Below are positions 11,472-24,300 of a DNA stretch of 64,000 nucleotides, in pieces. Each line of letters begins with the position of its first letter. The stretch's first letter is position 1. The notes under the pieces were generated by a model. That model had not been told where the DNA came from. It saw nothing but the letters and a program-made list of their open reading frames with translations, and did no database searches. The stretch comes from Sclerurus mexicanus. Taxonomy: Eukaryota; Chordata; Aves; Passeriformes; Furnariidae. The position numbers and the translations under genes are program-made. Where the stretch lies: NCBI GenBank assembly GCA_013396755.1, contig VWZF01003276.1, forward strand, positions 668,254-732,253, given 5' to 3'.

Positions 11472-14400
11472 GTACATCCAGGTGCTTTCCCCGATGTTGT
11501 GTTGGCTTTTTCTGAGTGAAGGCCTCTCCAGCACGACCGCAGTGGGAGCCTGTGTACAACCATCCTGCCGTCCCCGCCTGTGAAGCTTCGTTGGGGAAAA
11601 AATGAACTTGTCTCTTTCTTTTGTTTTGTTTAGTTTTTTGTTTGTTTTCTTTTTGTGGTCGAAGGACTATCAGGTTTATGAAAGAATATTTAATTTGAGG
11701 CTGAGACTTGGGCAGATTGGGGTGACATTCACCTGTCTATCTGCAGATCTCCAGCTTGTGTTTCCTGGTTTTAATAGTAGCTGCTTAGTGAACTTGAATC
11801 TGGCTGGGTGACTTGCTCAATTGGTAATTGACTTCCAGATGGAAGAGCTGAAATGGTTGCCAAAACGACAGTAAATTCTTCAACTCAGGGTACCAGCAGC
11901 ATCTCAAAAATAGTCATGTAAGGGTGCATCCCTACACTCTTGTGCCTTCATACAGAAAAAGCAAACAGATCTGGAACTAGTACACACTGGTGGGTTTTGT
12001 TTTTTTTTGTTTTTCAAAGTTCAGGCAAGGATAAAATGTGGTTACGACTGATAGTGAAGAAAGGAGATGGTAGCGCTGATAAAACCAATGGGAATGTTTT
12101 CTCATTACCCTGAAATTTTTATCATGTAATCTTCATAAAATCTTTATGTATGCTGTATGTCGTAGTTACAGATTTATAACTAAAATATAAAACAGTTATG
12201 TAATGTAACAAATACATGTAGAAGATTCTTATTTTATGAATTCTGCATTCTATTTCAAAACTTGTGCAAGACAAGGACTTGTTTTGTGTTTTGCTAACAG
12301 AAAGAGACAGTGTCCAGCTTAAAAGACAAAGTTGACTGTGGAGACGAGAAGTGTGATGACTATAGAGGAAGAGATTTGAATCCAAACACAACTGCATATT
12401 TGTAGTGAAACTGTTAGAGAAGCTGTATAGAAGTCCTCCAAGAAATTTGTACAAGGTGGCTGTTTGTCTCAGATCCACAGATCACGTATTCCTTTGCTCT
12501 TTTGAAGCACAAAAGTATTTTGTTGCTAGCAATGGTACCAAGTATTTAATACCAGGATGCTTTTGCTACCTTGCATTCCACTGCTCCATGTATTGCACTA
12601 ACGTAGTGCTATTGTCATTCAGCTCCAAACTGAAAGCTTGGGAGGGCTAGTCATGAGCAATTTCTATTTCTCTACCCTAATACAGGAAGGTACATCCCAA
12701 AATACTGCAGCACGGACTAGAACCCTTCTAGTTTATATGCCCTACTTAAAGTGGAAAGCAAAATCATCTTGAAATACAAATCAAGAATGGGAAAGAGGGA
12801 GAGAATTTGCAAAGAGGTTGCCTTGGTTATTCTGTCTTAGAGCATTTTTCAAACTGTCAAGTTTTGAAGAAATGAGTGTGTTTTGATAGTGTTAGAAATC
12901 AGCCATGTAATATATAACACTTTCAGAGGCCAACTGTAAGGAGCCATATGAGCATGGCAGTAACATAGCCACTTGTCTTCTTTTCAGCCATTCAGAGTTT
13001 TGGCGACTGAAACTATAACTGGAAAGGCGTTAGAGGCAGATATACACAATGCAATTCCTACTGAAAAGGTGGACGGAACCTGCTGTTATGTAACTGCATA
13101 TAAAGGTAATAAGGAAGATCTGTGTAAAAATTTCTCATGCTGACTAGAACCCTCGTTTTACTTAGTTGTCACTTTGTCACAGCTCTTGTGAATTCAACTG
13201 TCATAAAGCATTTTGACCACAAAGTAATAGTTACCATAGCCTTAGGAGGTGTTTCTGAAGTTGTTATAGATTTTGCTCTTTAAAATACATAAAGTCTAGT
13301 TTAAGGGAACATGACAATCCAGGAACTATTCCAGTTTTAAAATTTCTTATTAGTAAGTCTTCCTAGCACACTAGGACTTGTATAATAGTGTCTGATTTCC
13401 TTGGGGAAGATTAATAGAATTACAGAGTTGGGGAGGAAATGAGAAGACTCTAGTTCATTGCATCACTGGGATTCTTGCCTTTCCATGAAATTGTAAGAAA
13501 ACTTTGTATTAGACAGACTGTATCTGGAATCTAAAATAGATTTTTAGTCTCACAGACTGTAATTTATGACTTGAAATAGTGGATTTGGATATAAACTTTC
13601 TTGTAGCAAATAAGAGTTCATTTCTCAACTGTTCATTTCAGTACTTTGCAGAATATGGTTACCTCAGTAACATGCTGCATTTTTTTATCTGGAAACTAGG
13701 GCAACCCTATCTATGGGCCAGGCTGGATCGAAGGCCCAATAAACAAGGCGAAAAAAAGTTTAGACAATTCTTGCATTCACTGAAAGATTGGAAAGGTTAG
13801 TGACGATTTCTTTCCTACTTTTTGGCAAAGTAAGTCAGCCAGTTGGAAAGACTAGCCTAACATGGGAAATATCAGTGATCCTGCTTCAATTTTAATGTCA
13901 CTCTTTTCTTTGAGAGAGCTTTAAACTGGAACAGGTAGCTGTTTTTTAACCTTAGTTTTTAAACTTTTCAACTACTTAAAGGCTACATGCTTTTTCAAAC
14001 CATCTTAATTGTAGACTGCTTGAGTGTGACAGATGGTGCTTGTACAAAGTAAGTGGACCAAAAACTAAATGTTGCATTTATGTGTCTAGAATTTGCTTGG
14101 AATATTGAAGAGGATTTCAAGCCTGTTCCAGATACCTGGATTCCAGCAAAGGACTTAGAATCCTCTAATGGCAATCCTTTGCCCGATGAAAATGGACATA
14201 TGCCAGGTACCTATGATGCAGCACAGGTAAAACTGGGGAAAGGGGTGGGTGGGGGTATGTGTGTGTGTGTGAATTTTTGAAGTGAATTAAAAACTAGTTC
14301 CAGAGGTAAAAATAGTAGGTAACATATTCAAAAAAAAAACCCCAACAAACAACTGCAGTGTATTCAATCAATATCCATGAAGGCTTTGTTTTTTTGCCAC

Positions 14401-16830
14401 ATTGAAAATAATTGTAGTTTGCTGCACAAACTTCAGCTGAAGGCATAATTGTCACATTTGCGTTCTTCTGACCTACAGCAGAACTTTTATTGTTACTCTT
14501 TCTGTTTGTAGTTTACTGTGGTTTGTTTGGGTTTTTTTAATGCATGTGCGGGTCTACTACGCATTTAATAACTTGAGATATTTGCTTTGGTAAATGCAGT
14601 TTTTTCTCATAGGTTGGGTGCCTGTGGAGAAAAATAATAAGCAGTATTGTTGGCACTCATCTGTTATAAATTATGAGGCTGAAATAGCACTGGTATTGAA
14701 ACGCCATGCTGACCCAGGGCTTCTGGAAATCACTCCAGTGCCATTATCAGAACTTCTAGAACAAACACTGGAGCTTATTGGGACTAATATTAATGCAAAT
14801 CCATATGGTAAGTTTGTATGGTCTGTGCTTAAACACTTCGTTTAGTGCTGTTTTTGAGTGAAAACTATGTGTTTTCTTTGTGTAAGTTTTTAAAAAAAGT
14901 TCTCGAGTAGCAGTCTTCTCAGGAGAAAGGGCTAGCTGAAGGAACACTCACCTTAGAAAGCTGAGTTGTCATGGGACTAGATATGTCTATCTAACCTCAG
15001 CTGCTATAAACCTGCTTTCTTTTAGTCTTTCGAAAAATATTTTGACTGGAAAAGCTGTTTTAAGTATTGCTATTAAAATGGCTTTCTAAGATTGTTTCTT
15101 GGTTCTTCACTTTCTTTACATGCTCTTCTGATGCTGTTTAGTCCATTGAAGTAGAAAATTTTATTAAAACATTTTGTGGAGCCCCTAGAGTTAGTCATAC
15201 GTTGCAATTTTTAAATTATGAAATGGGATTTTTTTTTTTTTAAGGAAACATAACTCAAACTAAATTTTGGTTGTGGCTTCATCCTTTAAAGGCCTTATAA
15301 AAAACCACAATTAGTATGAGCACAAGTGAGTTCTAAATTCTGAGCTTTGCGGTTATGATAACCTGCAAGGATGGCTAAGTCATACCTGGTCTAAGCAGTT
15401 TCCCAGTATGTAAAAAGAACTGCAGCAACAAAAAAAAAGTCTAATAGCTGTATTCTTAAGATGAAGATTTATGTTGAACAGTCAGTGAAGAGGCAATGCA
15501 GTTGTTAACAGCCTGGCTTAGTATTTGTCCATGTTGGTGGGAAGATACGTCAGATTTTCTGGAACTATGTTTGTGCCATTGATTGTGATCTGAAGCATGA
15601 AGACTTTAGCCAGTAGCTTTATGGTTACTGAGGAGGTGACCAAAAGGACAAAACAGACAACTGTGTAAATCTCTGTGTCATGTTTATTTTATAAAAAGGA
15701 GGAGATTTTAATAAATAATTATAAATTGTGAGGACAGACAACTGCATTTGGTACTTACAAATATAAATGTCCTGTTAAAGGCAGGACAATGTAGTAGTAT
15801 CTAACAGAAGTCGACCTTTACAGACTACTTTTAAGATAGCCACAATAACAAATGTGAGAGAAATTTTAACTTATCACATGTTGGCTAACAGGAATATATT
15901 TGTTTCTTTAAACATAGGATTGGGAAGCAAGAAGTACCCTATACATCTTCTGGTACCACATGGAGCATTTGAAATAAAGAATCCTCCTACTTTAAAGCAA
16001 AATGACATATTGTCTTGGTTTGAAAGCTGCAGTGAGGGTAAAGTTGAAGGAATTGTGTGGCACTGCCATGATGGGTGTTTAATCAAGGTAAATACATGGA
16101 TAGACACATGGAAAACACCACAATAATTCATAGTATGTGAAGCAAAGTACTCATTTTTTGGTCTTTTTTTTCTGAATTTTCTAATAATAAATGTTCTCCA
16201 ACAAATGACATGACAGTAGAATTAGTCAAGCCACTGAATCACTACGATAACATATTGAACTTTTTCATTCTCAACCTTATGTTAATAGAGTGATTGAGAA
16301 CATAGTATTTTCTTGCCTCTCTGTATAGGAAGCTAATTTTAAAGCTTAATTCTTTTATTTAAAAATTAAGTTCTTGTATGGATGACTTATAGAACAAGTA
16401 TTATAAGAATGTGATTTTTTTATTAATTAGCAAGTTTGTATTATTTTTGAAACTGTGGAGGACAACTTGGTTCTGGTTGCCTTTTGTGCTTCATTGTTAC
16501 TCGTTCAGATAACTGATTTAATGATTTCAAGTACCTTATGCAGAGGATCCTAGAATCCAGACATAGCCACACACCTCTGCAGCTGAGAGTTGTGCTACTC
16601 TATCAAAATTGCTGAACTGATCTTCTTTCTTTTTATTTTAGCTCCATCGCCATCATCTTGATTTACCCTGGCCACTTGCAGAGACATACCTGAATTCTCA
16701 GCCTGTTGTAATTTCTTTTAATAGAACTAAATATGACTGTGACTTTGAACCAAAGAGTTTGTTTCACCATTTTTCAAACTTGGATGGTCAAAGATTTGAC
16801 AGACTCAAAGATATCAAGTTTGATGCTTAA
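11412..16830 (+). CDS. RLIG1: RNA 5'-phosphate/3'-OH ligase 1 (gene span)
   Basis: Seven coding exons (11412-11471, 12988-13105, 13700-13795, 14090-14206, 14613-14807, 15918-16087, 16642-16830) join into 945 bases, or 314 residues; human C12orf29 has 325. The human protein is an ATP-dependent RNA ligase that auto-AMPylates on a lysine (human K57) and seals RNA ends, with a reported role under oxidative stress. Here the motif I lysine is K47 in PTEKVDGTCCYV. EGIVWH (residues 239-244) looks like ligase motif IV, and CLIKLHRHH (249-257) supplies the motif V lysine. All phases agree. Only the first exon differs from human. The introns hold no repeat I recognise except a short TG tract. A poly(A) signal lies at 17551. 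Confidence 0.93.
12988..13105 (+). CDS. RLIG1: RLIG1 exon with the catalytic lysine
   Basis: 118 bases, phase 0 to 1. It encodes PFRVLATETITGKALEADIH and then AIPTEKVDGTCCYVTAYK. The K of EKVDGT corresponds to the AMP-accepting K57 of human RLIG1. The acceptor is CTTCTTTTCAG and the donor AAAGGTAATA. Confidence 0.95.
13700..13795 (+). CDS. RLIG1: RLIG1 exon
   Basis: 96 bases, phase 1 to 1. It encodes [20 protein letters not shown], nearly identical to human [20 protein letters not shown]. The acceptor ACTAG has a weak pyrimidine tract; the donor is AAAGGTTAGT. Confidence 0.93.
14090..14206 (+). CDS. RLIG1: RLIG1 exon
   Basis: 117 bases, phase 1 to 1. It encodes FAWNIEEDFKPVPDTWIPAK and ends GNPLPDENGHMPG. 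The donor CCAGGTACCT gives the human-like PG-WVPV join. A second donor 20 bases downstream (CACAGGTAAAA) would break the frame. Confidence 0.93.
14258..14271. repeat. (TG)7 microsatellite
   Basis: A short TG run in an RLIG1 intron, just after exon 4. Confidence 0.9.
14613..14807 (+). CDS. RLIG1: RLIG1 exon
   Basis: 195 bases, phase 1 to 1. It encodes WVPVEKNNKQYCWHSSVINY and ends LIGTNINANPYG, near-identical to human. The splice sites are TTTCTCATAG and ATGGTAAGT. Confidence 0.95.
15918..16087 (+). CDS. RLIG1: RLIG1 exon with motif IV
   Basis: 170 bases, phase 1 to 0. It encodes LGSKKYPIHLLVPHGAFEIK and ends KVEGIVWHCHDGCLIK, which holds the motif IV EGIVWH and the start of motif V. The donor is AAGGTAAAT. 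Confidence 0.95.
16642..16830 (+). CDS. RLIG1: RLIG1 last coding exon
   Basis: 62 codons and a TAA stop. It starts LHRHHLDLPWPLAETYLNSQ and ends RFDRLKDIKFDA; human ends RLKDIFFDV. The acceptor is TTTTTATTTTAG. Confidence 0.93.
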   Translation, partial: LHRHHLDLPWPLAETYLNSQPVVISFNRTKYDCDFEPKSLFHHFSNLDGQRFDRLKDIKFDA

Positions 16831-17575
16831 AATGATTTTTCTCTTTTAAGTTAATTGTCCTATGTGCTGCATTCCTCTTACTGGTGTCTACCACAGAACA
16901 AAATAATCTTCTAGTTTAGGCAACAACCCAGGTACTGTATCATTTCAAGTTTATCCTAAATACCTAATTTTAAATAACAGAGATCTGCCAGCCAGAGCAG
17001 AGATCTAGGTTCTAGCATGTGCATTTTCTTTTCTGAAAAATCATTGACTTTTGAACCCGTTTCTGGAAACCTTTAAGTGTAAGAAGCATGTTGTCTGTCA
17101 CTGGGTGGTCCTGAAAGATTACCTAATGAATGCAATCAACTGGAAAAATTACATAGGTTGCACTTCTATAAAAATAATTATTATGACATTATTCCATGTA
17201 GGATTCAGATTTAGGATTTAGTTTCTTTACAGTAGACGACATATTTCTGATGGGACCATAATTCATTCTAAATTTTTTTTTTTTAGTAGTAACAATTTCT
17301 TATGGGGCAAAACTTTTCCCTGTATTATTTAAGCATTATACTATTACTTGAAACCCCAAATACCCTCTATCCTACAGGCACTTCCACTATTTTGGGACAA
17401 AAAGAGGAAATAATAGAAAGTGAACTAGTTTTATTTTGGACATCCTTGGTACCTGGCGAGAAACATGACTTGGCTTAATTTCCATTTATAACTGTATCTC
17501 AATTAGTAAACTTCATCAAGGGCATATTACGTAAGATAAGGCATATAAATAATAAAAGTGAGACTGAATGATTGT
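16831..17575 (+). other. RLIG1: RLIG1 3' UTR
   Basis: AT-rich sequence from the stop to about 20 bases past an AATAAA. No repeat or conserved structure was recognised. The end is inferred from the poly(A) signal only. Confidence 0.6.
17551..17556 (+). terminator. RLIG1: RLIG1 poly(A) signal
   Basis: A canonical AATAAA followed within 30 bases by a TG/T-rich stretch (GATTGTTTGAGTTGGC), a normal cleavage context. Confidence 0.7.
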
Positions 17576-17981
17576 TTGAGTTGGCTTTATTTGATCTCTG
17601 CTGTAAAAGTATACATCCAGCTATATAAAATATACAAAATGAAAAATCACTTATGTACAAAAATAGCATTGGTTTGGCTGAAATACCGTAGTTTGATTTT
17701 TCATTTTTTTGTTCTTGGGTTGTCTAAAATTGAGGTAAAAACAGACATCCCGCACACTACCCCTGAGTTCAGAGTATGGTCAGAAGAGACAGCAAGTGCA
17801 AGTTATGTATTCTTATGGATGTGGGACTTAGCATACTTAACTAAGTAGGCTGACATTTTCAGATTTTCTCAACTTTTAGGAGAAGCCCAAGGTTTCAACT
17901 TCACCTGACACCTGTTATTACCCAATTAATTGTTCTGAGTTAAAATACTACGCAAAGGAGCTGGGAGAGATAAAACTTGCT

Positions 17982-17987
17982 TTTATT
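17982..17987 (-). terminator. CEP290: CEP290 poly(A) signal, candidate 1
   Basis: AATAAA on the minus strand, about 185 bases past the CEP290 stop. It is the more usual distance of the two candidates. Confidence 0.55.
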
Positions 17988-18132
17988 TTGACTGGTGTAT
18001 ATGAATACTGACCATGAAAGATTGACTAATCCAATTCTGCATTCTTAGGTGTGTGCAAACTAATCTAACTTCAAGAGACTTATTATTCCAAGATAATCAC
18101 AGACAAATCAGTATTATGTAACTGCCCTGGAA

Positions 18133-18138
18133 TTTATT
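18133..18138 (-). terminator. CEP290: CEP290 poly(A) signal, candidate 2
   Basis: AATAAA on the minus strand, only 35 bases past the stop. If used it would give a very short 3' UTR. Confidence 0.35.
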
Positions 18139-18172
18139 TTTTGTATCAATGCTGTGGATACTAAACACTAGC

Positions 18173-18361
18173 CTAATCAACAGAAACATTGCCTGGACTG
18201 TGCACTTGAGTGCCATACTCTTCAGAAAGCTGCTTCAATCTCTCTTCTAAGACAATATTTTTTTTTACTTCTTCATTGTAGTTGTATTTCAGATCCTCAA
18301 GTTCTTCAAAAAAGGAAGGGTCATAGTTTTCTAATTCTCTTCTCAGCTTTTTTGTTTCTTC
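18173..18361 (-). CDS. CEP290: CEP290 last exon (human exon 54 equivalent)
   Basis: 62 codons and TAG. It starts EETKKLRRELENYDPSFFEE, close to human, and ends HSPGNVSVD. It lacks the acidic EEFEDEEESPVNFPIY tail of the human protein. Confidence 0.95.
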   Translation of the reverse strand, partial: EETKKLRRELENYDPSFFEELEDLKYNYNEEVKKNIVLEERLKQLSEEYGTQVHSPGNVSVD

Positions 18362-21300
18362 CTATTGAAAAGAATGAAGGAGTACCACCTTTATCAAAAA
18401 CTTTGTTAATACTACACAGTAGATTTTTTGCCTGTCTTGAGAGGTTAAACGAGATTATATAAGGATGTTATCTGGAGACAAAAAACTCTACCCATAAACA
18501 GCACATTCATTAAAACCAAAATTGGCTTTGTAAACATAATTTTTAGAAGTCGACTTTGTCATTAACTATCAATTTAGATACAAACCAGCTCTTTCTAGCT
18601 AACTGTAATTTTACTCATCTAGCCTTGAATGATCCTTGCAACTCACCTTTAATTGCAGTTTTTCCAGCTCTAAGGCTTTCAGCTGTGTCTGGAGGTCAGC
18701 TATTTTATCCTTCTCTACAATTTCATTATTTCCTGCAAAAATAATGGCACAATCAATCTTATTCTGCATCTCCTGAAAATTGAAACAGTTAAAGTGTAAA
18801 CCCAAATGGCATCACCAATAAGTCAAGTCATGTGGGCTTTTCCTTAGTTCTTGTGAAAATTAGACAGTGGTGTCTAATTCCTGTGGTTGAAGGCAGTATT
18901 CCAGTGGTCAGTCTGCTAGCACACTCAGAGAAATGACATCTGTGCTTTCTCTGAATTAAGCACAGGAAATCCGGAAATAACATTAGGATCTTCTTATGTG
19001 TATTGTTAATTTCAAGAGGGTTAGTTTGTTACAGGTTTTTTTCTTCCAGTCATATGACAATGTGCTGCTCCGCAGTGCTCTGCTTTTCCCATGGAACTGA
19101 TGCCTGCTAAGCTTTAAAATCAGGCACAGAGCTGGTATCTGGAAATAGGCACTCATTCTCTAGAACCCAAAGCAAAAGAGACGGACATCTTACAAAAAGC
19201 CATTTGAGGCTCATAAAGCAAGTGGTGGCATGTACTACACATCTTGTGAGGGAAAATGATACAACGATTACACCCTCTTGCTCAAGATAATTGAGCTTGG
19301 AGATTTTTACTAAGAATTCTCCACAGAAAGCTTGTGTATGTACTCAAAAATCTGCCTTAGTCTGCTCCAGTTTACACTACTTTGGCATTAATTTAATGCA
19401 AATAACTGTAGATTTATTATCACTTTGCACACATATTAAGTAAAAATAGTTTGAGACCCCAAATACAGCAAGATTTTTAGTTTTTTTTGTATTGAAAATT
19501 ATTACCAGCTGCCAGACCTTCACTTGTATTGGTGTGTCTGTGGTGCTTATACTCCTCCATCTGGTGCACTAGTTCTGCTTTTTCTTTCTCTAATCGGTTA
19601 TTAGTTAGTCTGGAATATAAGACAATTTTAGAATAATTTTTAAAAATTTAAAATCTAGAACAAAATATTTTAAACCAGAAAATATTTAACTAGAAATTGC
19701 AATGGCCATTTCCTGACCATTCTTCTTTAATGTATATTGGCTGAGGTATTTATTTAGTTATTTAGAAGTACATTACCTTAAAAGCTGAAGCTCCTTGATG
19801 AGGCTTTGCTCTGTCCTTGCATTTTCAGGAAGGTATTTGAGAAGCTCAATCTTAACAGAAAAATAAAGTTTTACTCTTGCAAACAGTATCCATAGGCAAC
19901 CCAGTTCAGATAGAGTTCCCTTGGACACAGGATTAAAAAATGAAGGAAAATAATACTAAGGATGTATTAGGTTATCAGAAAAAAAAACAAAGAAAGCGTT
20001 CATCTACTGGTAGTTCCCATGAAGTTAATTCTCGACAGCCTTTTCAAAGTTAGCATAGATCATTGCTACATATTTCATGAAGGATGAAGAAAAAAGTATT
20101 CAGAACTTACGTTTGCCAAGTGAGTTAGACACGTAGCTACATCAGCATAATTCATACATATGCTTAAGAAAGTGACAGGCCTAAATCATTAAGTGCTTTA
20201 AAAATACTAGACGTGCTTATTTGCATCCTTAGGCATTCAAGTTCCTTTTGAAAGATACTATGAAAAGCCTGTAATTTTTCAACAAAAACCCAAATGTGTG
20301 TACATTAACTAGGTATGACCTGCAGTCAGTGATAGAATAGGTCCCTGACCAGCGAAGAATGAGCCTCTACAACTGCCTTTTGGTAAAGATAGAGGAGCAA
20401 AAAAATTAGTGTTTTAAATACAAGACTATATACAGTTTAAAAATGCAGTGATAATTTATGAATCCTCATGGGGCTACTGTTAATGATAAGCTTTTATTCT
20501 GTTACCACCTAAAATGGTAAGGATCTAGGTATCCCATAATGAAAGATTTTTCTCTCTGAGTTAATTTTGCGGCTGGTAGACACTTCATGTTAATAACATT
20601 GACATTATAGAAAAGGGAAAACAAGCAAAAGTTAACAAAATGGTTGTTTTGTAGAAATTAATTCCAAGTTCTGTTACTGAACACATCTACTTTCTTAGAT
20701 AATAAACATATGAATTCCCGCATTGAAAGTTTCCTGTTTGATACCTTACACTAGTAAGGCCAGTACAAGATGTGGGGGGAAGAAACCATGTATATATTAA
20801 GAAACAAGAAGATGGAAGATGACCTAATCCTAGGGCTGCATTTCTGGAGTACTTAAAAGCCAAAACATGATACATCTTTTCAGAGGTACCTAGGTTTCAA
20901 ATTCCCTGACTCTTCCATGCATAAAATAGTATTTGTAAGACTTACGAGAAACTACATTTAAGAAGCCATATTAGAAACAGAAATGAAGATCCCATTTAGG
21001 ATGGCTAAATCCCACCCCAAAAACCCCTGGAGACAACAGGGAAGTCCCTGCAGCAAACTTACTCTGCAGAACAAGCTAGAAAGATTTTAAGACCATTTGA
21101 ACCACCTCTACCTATACGCTTTCATATGATCAGTGAAACTATAATGAAAAAAGGTCTACAGAAGAACACAGCAGAAAAAAAATAGTTTTTCCCTAAGACT
21201 GCAAGTCAAGAATACATATTGATAATAGGTGGGAATATGTGGTAAACCTCATTAATTGGCTAAAATATGTAAATATGGTTGAGGCCACTCTGAAAAAAAA

Positions 21301-24300
21301 TGTAAAAGAAAGGATTAAAGAAAACACAAATACTCTGCCACCACAGATATTAGAAAGACAAGCATTCTGTTCTCATGTGGCTAAATTTTACTCACTTGTT
21401 CTTTTAGATCTTGTAAATTTTTATCAGCATTGTGTTCACGTTCTGTTGCTTCCTGAAGCAGCCGTTTAAGGACAGCAATGCTTTGGTTTTTTTTAGCAAT
21501 ATCCATTTCCATTTCCTTCAACTTAGTTTCATGCATCCTGGTAGTATTTTTATTTAGAAAAAGAGCAAAAGTTAATACTTTTGCAGAAATAGAAATGTAA
21601 ATATCTTTAGGAGAATAAATGCTATAAAATACACCCTAAAATATGTTTGGGGCGTTGGCCTTGAAAATAACCACTGGTCTTTATATACAGTGTGCTGAAA
21701 GAAGCATAATGAAAGATACATGTTTAACCTTAGAATAAAGGCTTTTCCAGATATTACAGTTCTGTGGATCTTTCTTTGTGTCTACACTTCATTAAAGGGG
21801 AATGGGAATATTTTTATGCTGTGGCACAAACCTCAAACTACTTCCTGCTAAAAGGATGCCTTTTACTGATGCAGTATGTACATGGGTTGGGTCTTACTTC
21901 AGTGTTGTACCTTTGACAGTATTTTTCTTATGATTTAATAATTTATGGAAAATAATGTACTGAGAAAAGGGCTAATATAGATACAGAAGATGAAGACTCC
22001 AAAGGCAAAACTATCCTGCAATAAATTAGGTTTACCCTGGAGTAGCAGCAGTCTGAGGATGATTCCATTTTGCTTTGAGCCATATGAGGCTACAAAAAGA
22101 TTTTTTTGTAGAATCCAAAATGTTGGAAGGTACCTCTGGAAATCATGTTGTCCAATCTCCCATCTGAAGTGGGTTTTTAGAAAGCAAACATCTTGCTGCC
22201 TGTCAAAGAGCCTTCTGAAGGCTCACTTGGATAACACCCCTTTGTCTGCCCTATCAAATACTTTGTTACCACATACATACTTTGAAGCATATGTGCTGGA
22301 GAGGTGGATTGCATGTGCCCCAAGCAGCTCCTCTAGGTTAGTAATTTCTTAATGTTATTAACTTACTTTAAATTCACGTTAAATTAAATGCACATAAAAG
22401 TTTTTATTCACGAGCTGAAATAGGCAAGTACAGTTAAGCATAACCATGTATTTTATATCTGTCTATACACAATGACATATCTCTATGAACTAAATACAAC
22501 TAAGTAGAAGTGTTCTTCAAAAGAAGTAAAGATCTCAAAGAATATATTAAAGCTCCTGAGTCTATACACTATCTGTTAAGGACATACCATCTTCACTGCA
22601 TGTTTGTATCTTTCTCCTGTTCCCAGCAGCCAGTTTTGCCCTCCTTCCTTCAACTAAATATGGCTGTCATCTGACCTTGCATAGAGACATTTTACCTCAC
22701 TATATACTGTGGGAGAAGGTTAAAAAAAGGAATAGCTTTCTGAAGTCTCAGTGAAGCAAAGTGGCTCAGCAATATGCCAGAGAACCACCAGACCTCCACC
22801 AAGGGATCCTGTGGGACAAGACAGAAGTGGGTAAAATCTTGGACATCAACAGTGGTCTGACTTAAGATGAAATCAGATGAGCCTCTCCTGTCCAGCTGAT
22901 ACTCTGCCCTAATAAGATTACTGTCCGAGGTTCCAACTTTGTAGATACCTTTCACCTCTGTTTACAACTATTCAAAAGTACTTTTGCAATACCTCATCTT
23001 ACTTCACCCTGAAGTCATGCAGGACTAATTTTTTACCAAAAATTTGCTCTCTTCAATCTTTATGCAGGATACAGGCTGTTTATTTCTCTTAATAGCATCA
23101 GCATTGTTCCATTTCCCTTGTCCTTTTCTGAGGTCCAGCACTACAAGAGATGATATCCAACTAAAAACTTGCCTCCAGAAGGGCAAAATTCTCCTTCCTT
23201 GTTCACTTTGATGAATCATAAGCATATTTCATGTGAACGTATCTTATATCAAACTTCATATTCTATATCAATCTGTTCATTATTAAACATGGTAGAGTGA
23301 CATATAACATTTTTGTGCTAGTTATAGCTCATTAATGAAGCTGGTTTAATAGTAACGCTTTTTGGACTGACAGTGGTTTTGGACTGATCGTTTGCCAAAA
23401 TCATGTGGTAAGCAAACCACAGAGCAAAACAGCTTGTTCCTAGAAAAGAATGAATGGAACTAGAGTTATTCAGGTTGTAGAATTAAGATCTTCAGCCTGT
23501 GTAAGTAGTAGAAAAAGCATCTAATTCCATTAATTGTGGAAATAGAGATAAATTAAAAAGTAGTTTTGCTTTACAACTTATGCATACAATCATGGAACTG
23601 TTTTCTTTAGTTTGTTCAATGTTGTGTGATGCAAGTGATACTTGAATTTTAAAACATCTGATAGGCAACTTTCAGATAACTTATTGCTAAAGAGTTGTTC
23701 AGTTACAAGTATTACCAGACCAAAAAGTATTTTTGATGCTGATTTCCAAGTCTGAGTTTTATCTAAACATCTAGAAATGCTGATTCCCGAACTTCATTTT
23801 ATATACTAGAAAAGATAATCCAGTGCTGGTCTCTGAGTTTTTCTCCCTTGCACAGAAAACAGAATCAACTGGCTGACTGCAATTAGCTTTCTGGGCCTAC
23901 AGAACACACATGAAGGATCTTCTGTTGTGCCTACGTGTCCCAAAGGCTATAGAAATCCCAGTGGCTTTTCTAACACAACCTCTGCACACATTCATATGGT
24001 TAAAGGTAGATTCAAATGCTACCAAACTGGCAAATGCAAGTTTCTGGCTTTCATTTTTTATTTTAGATTGTTGTTCATGCAGTAAATTATTGAAATACTT
24101 TCTGTGTTCAGCAGAAATGCTGACATTCCACAAAGTAAAAATACAATACCTTTAAATAAAAATACAATACCTTTACCTGAACTATCCAGAGATCTAGAGC
24201 TGATCTGAAGAAGGAAGGTAAGTAACTGGCTTTATAGAGGCAGCAGCTAACAAGGCCAGTATTTAAAGACACTAGGTCTCTGCTGGATTTGTATCAGATA

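Larger units (their letters stand above)
10990..11480. promoter_or_regulatory. CpG island, RLIG1 promoter, possibly bidirectional
   Basis: The only strongly GC- and CpG-rich stretch in the window. It sits at the 5' end of RLIG1 and in the gap to the divergent C12orf50. It overlaps the proposed first coding exon of RLIG1. CpG-island promoters shared by head-to-head genes are common, but the start site of C12orf50 was not seen, so bidirectional use is inferred. Confidence 0.8.

Noticed and set aside
10776..11583. Several long open frames on both strands in the CpG island
   Set aside because: High GC content removes stop codons. The translations are Pro/Ala/Arg-rich with no conserved motif; only the short RLIG1 first exon was kept.
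24143..24178. Direct repeat AAAAATACAATACCTTT, two copies
   Set aside because: A short local duplication in an AT-rich intron with no transposon ends or other structure.
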